Source of the DNA: Spirosoma radiotolerans
GTDB taxonomy: Bacteria > Bacteroidota > Bacteroidia > Cytophagales > Spirosomataceae
Reading direction: 5' to 3'
Length of the DNA: 64,000 nucleotides
Assembly: GCF_000974425.1 (NCBI RefSeq)
Contig: NZ_CP010429.1
Coordinates: 1,922,001-1,986,000 of the forward strand
A program made the translations under genes and the position numbers. Of this stretch, positions 25,741-35,112 are shown piece after piece. How positions within the stretch are numbered: position 1 is the first letter of the stretch; each line of letters opens with the position of its first letter. The notes under the pieces are model-generated. The model was not told where the DNA came from. It ran no database searches and saw only the letters and a list, made by a program, of their open reading frames with translations.

Positions 25741-26508
25741 TTATTTCGTTGCCATGTAAAAGAAATCCAGACTCCCCGCCGGGTCTTTGCTCACCACGTA
25801 ATCGGTGTAATTGATCTCAGCCGCCAGCCCGTCGGCCTGCAGAAGCCGGTTTCGGTTCAGGCGATTCATCAGGTCGTAAGGTACTTGCAGCAGTCGACGG
25901 GGCAAACGGTATTGCAGATTGAAAATATCGAAGCGCGTCAGTTTTTTGACCGATTCTTTGTTCTGCTCATAATAGGTCATGACTTTCTCATTACCATGAA
26001 TGCCGCGCGTTTCTACCGTCGGGAAGTACTTTGCCATCAGCGCCTTTAAGCCATCCGCGTAATACTCCCGAACGTGCCAGGGATTGCGGGTGAGCGAAAA
26101 CGTTTTGTTAACCGTGGTCAGCAATAATTTCCCGCCCGGTTTCAGCACGCGGTGCGCTTCCTTGATGAATAAATCGTCGTTTTCGATATGTTCAATCACC
26201 TGAAAGGTCACAATATAATCGAATGTATTGTCGGGTAAGGTACTCAGCGGGGGTATGTTGGCGGCAATAAATGTCGAGTTAGGGTATTCAGCACTAAGCC
26301 CGGCAATCAATTCTTCATTTTTGTCGATGCCTGTATAGTGATCGGCCGCTTTCGTCAGCAGTTCCAGTCCCCGGCCCCAGCCGCACCCAATTTCGAGCAC
26401 CTTCCCACGCACAATAGCGGCTGCTTCGACGTAGGGAAACAATAGTCGTTGGTGAACAGGGTTGTCCGATGCGATTTCGGCGGAGGTAATTTCAGTTGTC
26501 TTGTACAT
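25741..26508 (-). CDS. Class I SAM-dependent methyltransferase
   Basis: This 255-residue protein has SAM motif I (VLEIGCGWGRGLELL), motif II-like YTGIDKNEELI, and VTFQVIEHIENDDLFIKEAHRVLKPGGKLLL, the Methyltransf_11 pattern. The substrate is unknown. The C-terminal part (FFYMATK) is typical of Bacteroidota homologues. It is convergent with the histidine kinase, with 34 bases between stops. Confidence 0.9.
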   Translation of the reverse strand: MYKTTEITSAEIASDNPVHQRLLFPYVEAAAIVRGKVLEIGCGWGRGLELLTKAADHYTGIDKNEELIAGLSAEYPNSTFIAANIPPLSTLPDNTFDYIVTFQVIEHIENDDLFIKEAHRVLKPGGKLLLTTVNKTFSLTRNPWHVREYYADGLKALMAKYFPTVETRGIHGNEKVMTYYEQNKESVKKLTRFDIFNLQYRLPRRLLQVPYDLMNRLNRNRLLQADGLAAEINYTDYVVSKDPAGSLDFFYMATK

Positions 26509-26698
26509 GCGTTTGCAATTCAGTGGGCAAAATTACTCTTTTGTAGTAAGTAAAGAAAAATGAACCGCTTCGGTAACCCAAAACGGCCGCTTTTTTCGTT
26601 ATTACTGGACATTCCTCCATTGAACCCATGAGCCGGACCGCCGTTGCGGTTTTATAACCTTATGGGTCTAAAAGCTTTAGAGATTACAACATTGTTTT

Positions 26699-28174
26699 AT
26701 GCGTATTCTATCTGCTTTACTCGTTATTTGTTTTCTATCCGCGGCCTGTTCGTCCAGCAAAAAAACGCAGCAGGCTCGTGCCAATGCGGCTTATGACGCC
26801 CGTACCGAAGCGCAACGGAACCAGGGCAATCGCCCGGCGGCTTCTCGTCCGGAAGAGGCTCAGCGCAGTAACACCGGTACACCGCGCGACGATTCCCGGC
26901 GCCCAGGTGATTCGCGCCCGACCGTAACGGTGGGTCAAAATCCGGCACCCGTTAAAGTAATGACCGATGGCCCTGCCTTAGGCACAACGCCTACCGTATC
27001 GGGTAAAGCCGCCGGTGAATGGATGGTTACATCTATCAAGGGGAAGTTTCTGGCCACCGACACCACCAGCGTTCGGGTGTATATGGACATAACGGCGAAG
27101 TCGCCAACGGGTGAGCCGGTGCTCAATCCAACCGATTTTACGGAACATTTCCTGATCGCCTATGTGATGTATCCCGATTACAATAACCGGGAACGCCTGG
27201 GCTACGGTACCGTACCCTTAACGACTCAGAACATCAGTGCGCAGGGGGATCACCTAACCCTGATGTTCGATGTAAAACGGCCTAAGGATGCTGCCAATGC
27301 CGTTTTGCTTACCGAAATTACCGAGACGACGAATGGAACGAAAGCCCGTAATGATCTGTCGCTTCGCTTTAAAGCCACTAAATTGAGCGACCGCTTTACG
27401 CTTTTTGATAAGGCAGGCAAACAACCGCAACTGCGTAATTATGTCAATGTAGGCGACACCGTCATCATTCGTGATGTGAACGGCACCAGCAAGCCGTTGT
27501 ACGGATTTCGTTACCGACACGATTTCGAAGCGGCCTCGTCGCCCATGAATACGTCGCCCCGCCCGGCAGCCAAATCATTAACTGAGGATTCGACCCTGAC
27601 CATTACGACCAACAAGCCATTTGTCATTCCGCGCGAAGGACTCTATTATTTTTTGGAGGATACCACCGATGCTGCCGGTATTGGTCTGGTGGTTGCCGAC
27701 AAACGGTTTCCGAAGCTCACCCGCCCCGAAAAATTGATCAAACCCGTTTTATACATGAGCACCAGCTCGGAAATCGGGGAATTGAATCAGGCGCAGGATA
27801 CCAAGAAGGCTTTTGACCGGTATTGGCTGAGCTTAATGTCGGGTAATGAAGAAGTAGCCCGCAAAACCCTGAAGGCGTATTTCGACCGGGTCGAAGAAGC
27901 CAACCGGTTGTTTACAAGTTATAAAGAGGGTTGGAAAACCGATAAAGGCATGATTTACATTGTTCTTGGGGCTCCCGATCGGGTACAACGGAACCGCGAA
28001 CGCGAAGTGTGGGTTTATAATCGCCGGGCCAATGTCTCGGAGGTAAACTTTACCTTTACAAAAAAACCGAATCAATTTGTCGAGGATCATTACGAACTGG
28101 TGCGCTTTATTGAGTATCAGCCGGTCTGGTACCCGATTGTCGAAGCATGGAGAACCGGCACAATTCGCGAGTAA
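26699..28174 (+). CDS. GWxTD-domain lipoprotein
   Basis: This 491-residue protein has a lipobox (LSAAC, Cys at about residue 17) followed by a disordered Arg/Asn/Pro linker of about 60 residues. Beta-rich domains come next, and the C-terminal GWxTD domain has EGWKTDKGMIYIVLGAPDRV. The domain is known in Bacteroidota and related phyla, but no function is established. The coding end overlaps rlmB by 28 bases, which points to one transcript and coupled translation. Confidence 0.93.
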   Translation: MRILSALLVICFLSAACSSSKKTQQARANAAYDARTEAQRNQGNRPAASRPEEAQRSNTGTPRDDSRRPGDSRPTVTVGQNPAPVKVMTDGPALGTTPTVSGKAAGEWMVTSIKGKFLATDTTSVRVYMDITAKSPTGEPVLNPTDFTEHFLIAYVMYPDYNNRERLGYGTVPLTTQNISAQGDHLTLMFDVKRPKDAANAVLLTEITETTNGTKARNDLSLRFKATKLSDRFTLFDKAGKQPQLRNYVNVGDTVIIRDVNGTSKPLYGFRYRHDFEAASSPMNTSPRPAAKSLTEDSTLTITTNKPFVIPREGLYYFLEDTTDAAGIGLVVADKRFPKLTRPEKLIKPVLYMSTSSEIGELNQAQDTKKAFDRYWLSLMSGNEEVARKTLKAYFDRVEEANRLFTSYKEGWKTDKGMIYIVLGAPDRVQRNREREVWVYNRRANVSEVNFTFTKKPNQFVEDHYELVRFIEYQPVWYPIVEAWRTGTIRE

Positions 28175-28995
28175 ATCGCCCAACTAATTCCCGTCCTGGA
28201 GGGCATCGGCCCGGTGGGTCAAGACCCCAGTTTCGTCCACAGCCCGACGAGATGGTGTTTGGTATTCAGTCGGTCATTGAAACGCTCAAGTCAGAGCAGC
28301 AGATCGATAAATTATACATGGAGAAGGGAATGAGTAATCCCGATATCCAGAATTTGGCGTTTCAGAACCGCGTCACCATCCAGCGCGTACCGGTCGAGAA
28401 GTTGGATCGGCTAACGCGCAAAAATCACCAGGGCGTGGTGTGTCTGGTGGCGCAGGTACAGTATGTCAAGCTCTCCAACGTCATCGCCGACGTATTTGAG
28501 CGGGGTGAAACACCTTTTTTCCTGCTTTTGGATCGCATTACTGACGTGCGAAACTTTGGAGCTATTGCCCGCACGGCTGAGTGCACGGGTATCCAGTGCA
28601 TTGTCATTCCGGGCCGTGGGGCAGCCGCCATCAACTCCGATGCTATGAAAACATCGTCGGGAGCGCTCAATCATATCTCGGTCTGTCGCGAACCCGATCT
28701 GACCGAAACCGTCAAATATTTGCAGGAGTCGGGCGTAACCGTTGTTGCCTGTACCGAAAAATCAAGCCGTGACCTGTATGAACGCAGCACGGATTTGACG
28801 GGTCCCATCGCGATCATTATGGGATCGGAGGAAGACGGCATATCGCCCGAATTGCTCCGCATGGTCGATACGCACGTTAAGATTCCACTATTGGGTGCTG
28901 TTGGTTCGTTGAACGTATCGGTGGCCACGGGCGTGGTTCTTTACGAAGCCGTGCGGCAGCGGAGCTTAATGGGTACTGCGGAGAAGGAAAGTTAG
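28147..28995 (+). CDS. rlmB: 23S rRNA (guanosine-2'-O-)-methyltransferase RlmB
   Basis: This 282-residue SPOUT-class enzyme has an N-terminal substrate-binding domain (EMVFGIQSVIETLKSEQQID) and the knotted catalytic domain. The latter shows LDRITDVRNFGAIARTAECTG, IMGSEEDGIS and IPLLGAVGSLNVSVATGVVLYE, the classic TrmH-family motifs. RlmB methylates the ribosomal peptidyl transferase loop. About 30 basic/Gly-rich residues precede the core, a usual feature of this clade. The start overlaps the GWxTD gene; an internal Met (MVFGIQSV) is a possible alternative. Confidence 0.95.
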   Translation: MENRHNSRVNRPTNSRPGGHRPGGSRPQFRPQPDEMVFGIQSVIETLKSEQQIDKLYMEKGMSNPDIQNLAFQNRVTIQRVPVEKLDRLTRKNHQGVVCLVAQVQYVKLSNVIADVFERGETPFFLLLDRITDVRNFGAIARTAECTGIQCIVIPGRGAAAINSDAMKTSSGALNHISVCREPDLTETVKYLQESGVTVVACTEKSSRDLYERSTDLTGPIAIIMGSEEDGISPELLRMVDTHVKIPLLGAVGSLNVSVATGVVLYEAVRQRSLMGTAEKES

Positions 28996-29066
28996 TTATC
29001 ACTGTGATGAGGATGCGCAGTGTGAGGTCAGTTTTGAGAAACCGGCACCACCGCACCACCACATAA

Positions 29067-29098
29067 AAAAAGCACCGGCGATAGAACCGGTGCTTTTT
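29067..29098. terminator. Bidirectional terminator between rlmB and cytochrome c gene
   Basis: A 12-bp perfect stem (29067-29078, 29087-29098) includes an A run on one side and a T run on the other, with an 8-base loop. It lies between two converging genes and fits both directions. Confidence 0.92.
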
Positions 29099-29100
29099 CG

Positions 29101-29490
29101 TTACGCTTTTTTGCCTTTCGATTTTGCTTTGGTAGCGCCACCTTTTTTAGCTGGGCTGCCGTCGAGCGAATTGATCCAGACGGCTAGTTTCATGGCGTCT
29201 TCCTTTGGTACTTGCTTCATGGCAGCCATCGGAGGGTAACCAGGCCAGTGCGCTGGAATTGGATTATAAATAAGGTTAACGATTTCCTCGTTTGAGTATT
29301 TCTTTTTCGCTACGTCTGAATAAGCCGGACCCACCAACCGTTGATTTGGGCGGTGACAGGCGATACAGGTGTATTTCGTCATCAGGGTATTCATCTCCTC
29401 TGGAATATCGGATGGAGCCTGAGCGTTAGCGTCGATAGCGGCTAGGGCCAGCGAAGCCGAAGCGATGAGAATGCCGACAAATTTTTTCAT
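29101..29490 (-). CDS. Class I c-type cytochrome, exported
   Basis: This 129-residue protein has a signal peptide (MKKFVGILIASASLALAA), a single haem motif C42-IA-C45-H46 and a distal Met ligand in MAAMKQVP. A basic tail (KKGGATKAKSKGKKA) follows. It is a small periplasmic electron carrier of the cytochrome c551/c5 kind; the partner is unknown. It has its own promoter (29551-29581) and terminator, so it is a single-gene unit. Confidence 0.93.
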   Translation of the reverse strand: MKKFVGILIASASLALAAIDANAQAPSDIPEEMNTLMTKYTCIACHRPNQRLVGPAYSDVAKKKYSNEEIVNLIYNPIPAHWPGYPPMAAMKQVPKEDAMKLAVWINSLDGSPAKKGGATKAKSKGKKA

Positions 29491-29550
29491 GAGAATCGGG
29501 TAAACGATAAATGAACGAACAGATTGATTGGGCTCAATAAGTTAACCGCG

Positions 29551-29581
29551 CAAAAATAGATGCTTTGGGATGATAACCCAA
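29551..29581 (-). promoter_or_regulatory. Bacteroidota-type promoter of the cytochrome c gene
   Basis: On the minus strand an exact -7 box TATTTTTG (29558-29551) is preceded after 20 bases by TTG (29581-29579). The predicted start is about 29545, leaving a leader of about 55 bases. Confidence 0.6.
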
Positions 29582-29666
29582 CTTTGACTTCGGTATTTCC
29601 TATTAAACCAAAGATTAGACACTTGTTCCCGAAAAACGTTTAATAATTGTTGAAAAATAAAAAAAT

Positions 29667-30407
29667 ATGGAGCCTCTCGACCGCTTTTCGGGCCACGCCA
29701 ACCTGTACGCTCAATACAGAATTGACTACCCTGATGAATTGTATACATTTATTTTATCATTCACGAATAGCCAACAGACGGCCTGGGATTGTGCCACAGG
29801 AAATGGACAGGTTGCCGGGGCTCTGGTCGACCGGTTCGAGCGGGTTGAGGCTACCGACATCAGCGAAACACAATTGTTACTTGCTATCAAAAAAGATAAC
29901 ATTCATTATCAAATCAGCCAGGCCGAACAAACGCCTTTCGCTGACCAGACGTTCGATCTGATTACGGTGGCGCAGGCGTTACACTGGTTTGATGTGAACG
30001 CCTTCCATGCCGAGGTTCGGCGGGTGAGTAAGCCCGGTGCGGTCATTGCCGAGTGGGGATACGGACTGGTGCAGCTTGGCGCTGGCTTTGACGCGATCCT
30101 GCTTGATTTTTACCGGAACCGAGTTGGTCCCTACTGGGATCCCCAACGGAAGTACATCGACAATGCCTATGCTTCGTTGCCCTTTCCCTTTGCTGATGTG
30201 CAGAGGGCCAATTTTACGGCCCGTCGGACCTGGTCGCTGGAGCGTTTCCTCAATTACCTGCGCACGTGGTCGGCCGTGCGGCAATACATCCTCGAAAATG
30301 AGGAAGATCCTGTAATCGGGCTGGGGGAGGAGCTGAAGCCGCTCTGGGGCGATGGAGAGCGTGATATACAGTTTCCTGTTTTTCTGCGAGTTGGCCGGGT
30401 TTTATAA
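29667..30407 (+). CDS. Class I SAM-dependent methyltransferase
   Basis: This 246-residue protein has motif I (WDCATGNGQVAGALV), acidic motif II (EATDISETQL) and ITVAQALHWFDVNAFHAEVRRV, the Methyltransf_11 pattern seen in many small-molecule methyltransferases. The substrate is unknown. An A-rich leader precedes the ATG, the usual ribosome-binding style in this phylum. It overlaps the 3' end of the converging VRR-NUC gene by 6 bases. Confidence 0.9.
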   Translation: MEPLDRFSGHANLYAQYRIDYPDELYTFILSFTNSQQTAWDCATGNGQVAGALVDRFERVEATDISETQLLLAIKKDNIHYQISQAEQTPFADQTFDLITVAQALHWFDVNAFHAEVRRVSKPGAVIAEWGYGLVQLGAGFDAILLDFYRNRVGPYWDPQRKYIDNAYASLPFPFADVQRANFTARRTWSLERFLNYLRTWSAVRQYILENEEDPVIGLGEELKPLWGDGERDIQFPVFLRVGRVL

Positions 30408-32090
30408 TTCCCAAATGACCCGAACCACTTTCCCGCGTACACCGATTGTCTGGAAAAATTCCAGCCAATGCAGTTGCTGAGGGCCGAGATGGTCAGTGGG
30501 GGATTTGACTTCCACAAAGTCATATTCGCCTTTTTCATTCCAGACAAGCAAATCAGGGAAACCGCGTGTATGTTCGCGAACATTACGGGCCATTTCCAGT
30601 AAAATCAGGCGCAATTGGGCAACATCCAGCAACTCAATCATGCGTTGAACCAGCGTGAGTAACTCATCCGACCAATCGACCAGTACGTTGGTGATTCCAT
30701 ATTTTGCATTGAACATGCGACCCGTATGCCGACGCCAGTCGTCTTTAGTTGCTAGTTCGAGCAGGCGGTTTTTTAATAAATCTTCCCGCTTTGTGTAAAA
30801 ATCGGGAAGGTAAAAATCGGACGGAGCCCGTTGAAGCGGGTGGTGGATCGCCGACACATTGGCGTCGTAGATTATATCCCAGAAAACCAGGCCAAACAAA
30901 CCGCGCCAGGGATAATTTTCCGTAAACGCAGCGTCGAAATCATTTTCCAGATAGTAATTCATGACCCCGGCTTCGACATGGTGACGGTAGGCCGCCGGGA
31001 TATTAACGCTCTCGGCATCGGATAAAAAACGCGTCGTGGCTTTGCGGCTCCGTTTCTTAGCTCCGGCACTCAGTATCTTTTCGCGAAAGTCGGTAGCAAA
31101 ATAGCGTTCTTCGGCGTTCAACGGATTGACAGCAATTTCATCGCAGAGCGCAAGGGCTTCCTCGACCGATCCATTCTTGAACAGGAGACGAACGCGTCGT
31201 TCGCGGGCGGGTACCCGATCCGATAATTCGTAAACAGCGAGTGCCTGATCAGGCAGTTTTTGTCTTTCCAGGTAAGCGCCAACCCGGCACACCAGTTTCT
31301 GATAACCCGGAATCGCAATTTCGGTCAGTTCGGGGCGGGTTTCGTTCCAGTTCAGGAACCAGTTGTAAATATCGTCGGCTGGAGTTTCGGCTTCTTTAAG
31401 ATCGTAAAATTCTTCGTTCGTCAGCGAGATCAGCAGCTTGTCTTCAACTTCCTTTCGGTTTCGGAAACGGGCCGTTAGTTTACTTTCGTCGTAGCGTTCG
31501 AAGTTAACCATGCCGAGGTCGCGCACCACAAATTCGGTCATATTGCTTCCCCGGTTGCCGAAAAACAGGTATTTAACCATCATGCCTTCGGCTTCGAAGT
31601 TCATTCGGATTACGGTCTCATGGGTAGTGAGGCTCGTAACAACTTCCGCAAAATCAAGTTCATGAAGGGCGTACCGAACAACCTGTTCCTTTTTCTCTTT
31701 GGCTAAGGGTCGGCTCTCTTCCGGTTCCAAAGGAAGCAGGTTTACTAACTCAGGCTTCGTAAAAACGCTAAGAGCTATCTCGCCCATAGACTCGTGATGC
31801 GCTGAAAGCCGCTCGACAAATCCCGCCATGAGCAGTTCGCCAACGGCCGCCGGGAGGTCAGTTATTTCGTTATATTGTAGTTTGTTGATGCGAAAAAATA
31901 GTCCTTTGCGATTGCTGAGCCGAACATACAGACACTGGGCATCGAGGCTCAAGGCTTCGAAGCGGTGTATGAAGTCCCACTCGGCATCGTTTAACAAATT
32001 GCCGTAGAGTCGTTTGACAAAGTCCAGCACGTAGCGGAAATTGTCGAGATAGTACCGGGGTGTTAGGATAATTTTCTGTCGTCCGATCAT
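30402..32090 (-). CDS. FAN1-like VRR-NUC domain nuclease
   Basis: This 562-residue protein ends in a VRR-NUC nuclease module: PDLLVWNEKGEYDFVEVKSP, then DHLGPQQLHWLEFF, with the PD and ExK residues of the restriction-fold active site. The N-terminal part begins YYLDNFRYVLDFVKRLYGNL and includes SAP/winged-helix-like and TPR-like helical regions. This is the layout of bacterial FAN1 homologues, which cut flap and crosslinked DNA. The ATG at 32090 (MIGRQK) fits the family start; a longer frame to 32180 is unlikely. It may act in DNA interstrand crosslink repair, by homology. Confidence 0.85.
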   Translation of the reverse strand: MIGRQKIILTPRYYLDNFRYVLDFVKRLYGNLLNDAEWDFIHRFEALSLDAQCLYVRLSNRKGLFFRINKLQYNEITDLPAAVGELLMAGFVERLSAHHESMGEIALSVFTKPELVNLLPLEPEESRPLAKEKKEQVVRYALHELDFAEVVTSLTTHETVIRMNFEAEGMMVKYLFFGNRGSNMTEFVVRDLGMVNFERYDESKLTARFRNRKEVEDKLLISLTNEEFYDLKEAETPADDIYNWFLNWNETRPELTEIAIPGYQKLVCRVGAYLERQKLPDQALAVYELSDRVPARERRVRLLFKNGSVEEALALCDEIAVNPLNAEERYFATDFREKILSAGAKKRSRKATTRFLSDAESVNIPAAYRHHVEAGVMNYYLENDFDAAFTENYPWRGLFGLVFWDIIYDANVSAIHHPLQRAPSDFYLPDFYTKREDLLKNRLLELATKDDWRRHTGRMFNAKYGITNVLVDWSDELLTLVQRMIELLDVAQLRLILLEMARNVREHTRGFPDLLVWNEKGEYDFVEVKSPTDHLGPQQLHWLEFFQTIGVRGKVVRVIWEL

Positions 32091-32194
32091 AAAATACTGG
32101 AATGCACCTACGGACTCTGGTTCGCAAAAAGCTTGCTGTCGAGCCAAACCTGTAGATACAAGAAGGTATAATAAGAACAAAAAAACAAGCGTTT

Positions 32195-33202
32195 ATGTCC
32201 CCAGCCGACGTTCTGAATGAACTGAGTAAACAAGGCATTTTGCCGCCGAAGCAACAGACAGAAATTGCCGAAATGGAGCGCCAGCGGCCCTTCTCGCTCC
32301 ATTGGGAATTTCGCTCCATGCTTTACATTGGTATCTTACTGCTTAGTTCCGGACTGGGTCTGTTGATCTACGATAACTTCGATCAGATTGGCCAGGGAGC
32401 CTTATTGACGGGAATCGCGGCTGCCTGTGTGGGTTGTTTTTATTTCGCATTCCGATTTCGTCCCGAGTGGACACCAGACCAGACCCGGAGCCGGTCAACC
32501 TTTGGCGATTATGCCCTGATTCTGGCCTGCCTCCTTTTTCTAACGCTTGAAGGGTACGCGCAATATGCTTACAACGTGTTTGGGTCGCGCTATGGATTGG
32601 TCACCTTGCTGCCTGCTTTGCTGTTTTTACCACTAGCTTACCGATTTGACCATAGGGGCGTTTTGAGCATGGCCCTGACGGCCCTGATCTCGTGGGTGGG
32701 CGTGACCGTTCGTCCGCTGGAACTCTACTTCAAAACCAATTTTTTTGATCAGAAAACAGTCTTCTCGGCCATAGGCTTGGCTTTAGTCCTGATTGCGGTA
32801 GCCATTGGCTTGGAGCGAAGAAAGATTAAGCCTCATTTTACGTATACCTACTTAACCATTTCTGGAAACCTGCTGATGGTGGCATTGTTGGGAGGGATGT
32901 TCAACTTCGAAGGTGTCCGCCTGTGGTTTGCACTGGGACTGGCGGTGGCCTGTATCGTCTTTGACCAGTACTCCAGACGCGGCCGTCGGTTGCAGTCGGC
33001 AGGGCTTGCCGACGGATCGTTTCTGTTTCTGCTGATGAGTACCATATATGGTTACATTGGGGTTACCTACCTGTTTTTTCACTATGTGCGTCCTCGGGGC
33101 GACGACGCCTATTACTGGTATTTCATCCTGACCGGCATCGCCTTAGTGTATTACCTGATGACTCAACTGCCAAAAGGCAACCGCACCAATGAGAGCGTAT
33201 AA
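32195..33202 (+). CDS. DUF2157-like multi-pass membrane protein
   Basis: This 335-residue protein has a cytoplasmic N-terminal helical segment (DVLNELSKQGILPPKQQTEI) followed by about nine hydrophobic segments. The order matches DUF2157 proteins (SMLYIGILLLSSGLGLLIYDNFD). Function is unknown. The coding end overlaps the next gene by 14 bases, so the two membrane proteins are probably partners or paralogues. Confidence 0.78.
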   Translation: MSPADVLNELSKQGILPPKQQTEIAEMERQRPFSLHWEFRSMLYIGILLLSSGLGLLIYDNFDQIGQGALLTGIAAACVGCFYFAFRFRPEWTPDQTRSRSTFGDYALILACLLFLTLEGYAQYAYNVFGSRYGLVTLLPALLFLPLAYRFDHRGVLSMALTALISWVGVTVRPLELYFKTNFFDQKTVFSAIGLALVLIAVAIGLERRKIKPHFTYTYLTISGNLLMVALLGGMFNFEGVRLWFALGLAVACIVFDQYSRRGRRLQSAGLADGSFLFLLMSTIYGYIGVTYLFFHYVRPRGDDAYYWYFILTGIALVYYLMTQLPKGNRTNESV

Positions 33203-34379
33203 CGAACAATGGATTTATAACCGTGAAATACTGGCCCAGACCGAGCGCTGGCATCGGCAGGGACTTGTGTCCGATGAGCAGATTAATGCCGCCCGTAAAG
33301 CTTATCCGGTCGAGTTTCGGCAGACAAACGGCTTCATTGAAATTGGGTTGTTTCTGTTTACGACCGTAGCCATTCTGGCCTGTTATCTACTGCCTGCCAG
33401 CATCTTTTCCACCATGCTGGATAACCCGAAGGCGTATGGCATCTTTAATATAGCGTTCGGCATCGGCATAGGGATAATCGGCGGGTTTCTCATCAACAGT
33501 CGGCTCCTGTACCGCAATGGGATTGATAATGCGTTTGTTGTCACCCTGACGGGTTTTTTGGCGTTTGGCTTCAATCAGTTTCTGCCCAATGGGCTGTCTT
33601 TAGCCACCCATTGCTTGTTTACCTTGCCGCTTCTGCTGCTGGTGCTCTGGTACTATGGCGATACGCTGATTGCCTTCTTTACGCTGGCCACATTTTACAC
33701 CGCTATTTTTAATAGCCTCTTAAAAGTAAGCTGGGGAAAAGATGCGTTGCCGTTTGTGATGATGGCGGTTTCGCTTACAATTTATATAGTCGTCAGGCAA
33801 TTTATCAATCGGGATATAAAGCAGGTTTATTACGCTGATCCATTGAATCTGGCTCAATGGTTGTCGCTTATTGTGCTGGCCGCCAGCGGTAATTATTTTG
33901 TTGTCCGGGAGTTGAACGGCCTCCTGCTTGAGGCCGGTCCAGGCATTACCAACCCCGTTGAAGCGCCTGAAATTGGCTTACGTGGCTTGTTTTGGGTATT
34001 AACCTTTCTAATTCCGGCCATTTACTTGTGGCAGGGGCTGACGAAGCGAAATCGCATGCTGACTATTCTGGGTGCGCTTGGGCTCATTGCTGCATTCATG
34101 ACGTTTCATGAGTATATGGGATTTGTTCCGCTCAATGTTGCCCTAACGCTGGGCGGCCTGGCTCTGATCGCGATAGCTGTATTTGGTATCCGGTATCTGG
34201 CGAGCCCAAAACATGGCTTTACCGATGCGCCAGACGATGATTCGCCAAACGAACTCTTCCTTAATGCGGCCAGTATGGCGGCCGTTCAGGCAACCAGCAG
34301 TATACCACACGCGCCCAAAGATAACCTTCGCTATGGTGGGGGCGACTTTGGCGGGGCGGGTAGCGAAGGCAAGTATTGA
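33189..34379 (+). CDS. Multi-pass membrane protein, paired with the DUF2157-like gene
   Basis: This 396-residue protein has a similar plan: a soluble N-terminus (ERWHRQGLVSDEQINAARKA) and then about ten membrane segments. A soluble C-terminal tail rich in Gly and Asp follows (RYGGGDFGGAGSEGKY). The N-terminal part resembles that of its neighbour, so the two look like distant paralogues. I cannot assign a function. It is the last gene of the pair. Confidence 0.75.
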   Translation: MRAYNEQWIYNREILAQTERWHRQGLVSDEQINAARKAYPVEFRQTNGFIEIGLFLFTTVAILACYLLPASIFSTMLDNPKAYGIFNIAFGIGIGIIGGFLINSRLLYRNGIDNAFVVTLTGFLAFGFNQFLPNGLSLATHCLFTLPLLLLVLWYYGDTLIAFFTLATFYTAIFNSLLKVSWGKDALPFVMMAVSLTIYIVVRQFINRDIKQVYYADPLNLAQWLSLIVLAASGNYFVVRELNGLLLEAGPGITNPVEAPEIGLRGLFWVLTFLIPAIYLWQGLTKRNRMLTILGALGLIAAFMTFHEYMGFVPLNVALTLGGLALIAIAVFGIRYLASPKHGFTDAPDDDSPNELFLNAASMAAVQATSSIPHAPKDNLRYGGGDFGGAGSEGKY

Positions 34380-34422
34380 TGTGTATAAAAACGTTTATAG
34401 TTGTGTATGTAAACAGGACGTC

Positions 34423-34628
34423 ATGCGGACGAATATTGATATTAATGACCAATTGATTTAGAAGGCGTTAGAAATAAGCCATTTAAAGACAAAAAATGCT
34501 GTTGTTGAATTAGCTCTGAACAATACATTGATCGTCAGGCTCGTCAAAACTTGCTTTCTCTCTTTGGTAAAGTTCATTGGGATGGCGACTTATCGTAAAT
34601 GCGCACGGATGCTACACCGAACGATTAG
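34423..34628 (+). pseudogene. vapB: Decayed vapB-type antitoxin
   Basis: Reading through stops gives a VapB-like antitoxin: MRTNIDINDQLI-stop-KALEISHLKTKNAVVE, then a frame change and DRQARQNLLSLFGKVHWDGD followed by LS-stop-MRTD. The breaks are TAG at 34459 and TAA at 34596, each one base from a Glu codon, and a frameshift near 34519-34527. The gene cannot make antitoxin. Confidence 0.82.
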
Positions 34629-34633
34629 GATCA

Positions 34634-35028
34634 ATGATTGTTGACACATCGGTCTGGGTTGGGTGGATGCTTTTTGGGGAGTCAATGGTAAACAAACAGC
34701 ATTAGTCGCCACGTATCTGGCAACTGATCATCCGATTTATGTGACGCCGACAATAATACAGGAAGTACGACAAGGTGTGCGAGATGATCGGTACCTTATT
34801 GAAAAAGAAGGTATACTCGCTCTATCTGTGTTAAAACTCGACCCCGTTGAAGCGGCCATTGGGGCGGCTGATCTGTATCGGTCACTGCACCGAAAAGGAG
34901 TAACGATCCGTAAGCCAAATGACTGTCTTATCGTCCATTATGCACTCTTATACGATATTCCAATTCTGCACAACGACGTAGACTTTGATCAAATTGCCCG
35001 CCATACAGCCCTTCGACTCGTTGTTTAA
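34634..35028 (+). pseudogene. vapC: Frameshifted vapC PIN-domain toxin
   Basis: The reading begins MIVDTSVWV in one frame, with the catalytic Asp of PIN toxins at residue 4. It then changes frame near 34658-34665 and continues as DAFWGVNGKQTALVATYLAT to the end (IIQEVRQG, RKPNDCLIVHYALL, HNDVDFD), which keeps the other acidic residues. The downstream frame alone (from GTG at 34663) would lack the first Asp and the first strand. It is therefore probably inactive, matching the loss of the antitoxin. Confidence 0.8.
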
Positions 35029-35052
35029 TGGCCGCTCTACTAAAGTTCCCGC

Positions 35053-35081
35053 TTGCGTCTGCCTAAAAACTGCTAAGTTTG
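35053..35081 (+). promoter_or_regulatory. pgk promoter
   Basis: TTG at 35053-35055 and an exact -7 box TAAGTTTG at 35074-35081 are separated by 18 bases. The predicted start is near 35087, 26 bases before the pgk ATG. Confidence 0.65.
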
Positions 35082-35112
35082 GCCTCGAAAACAAACGACC
35101 ATACGCAGTCGC

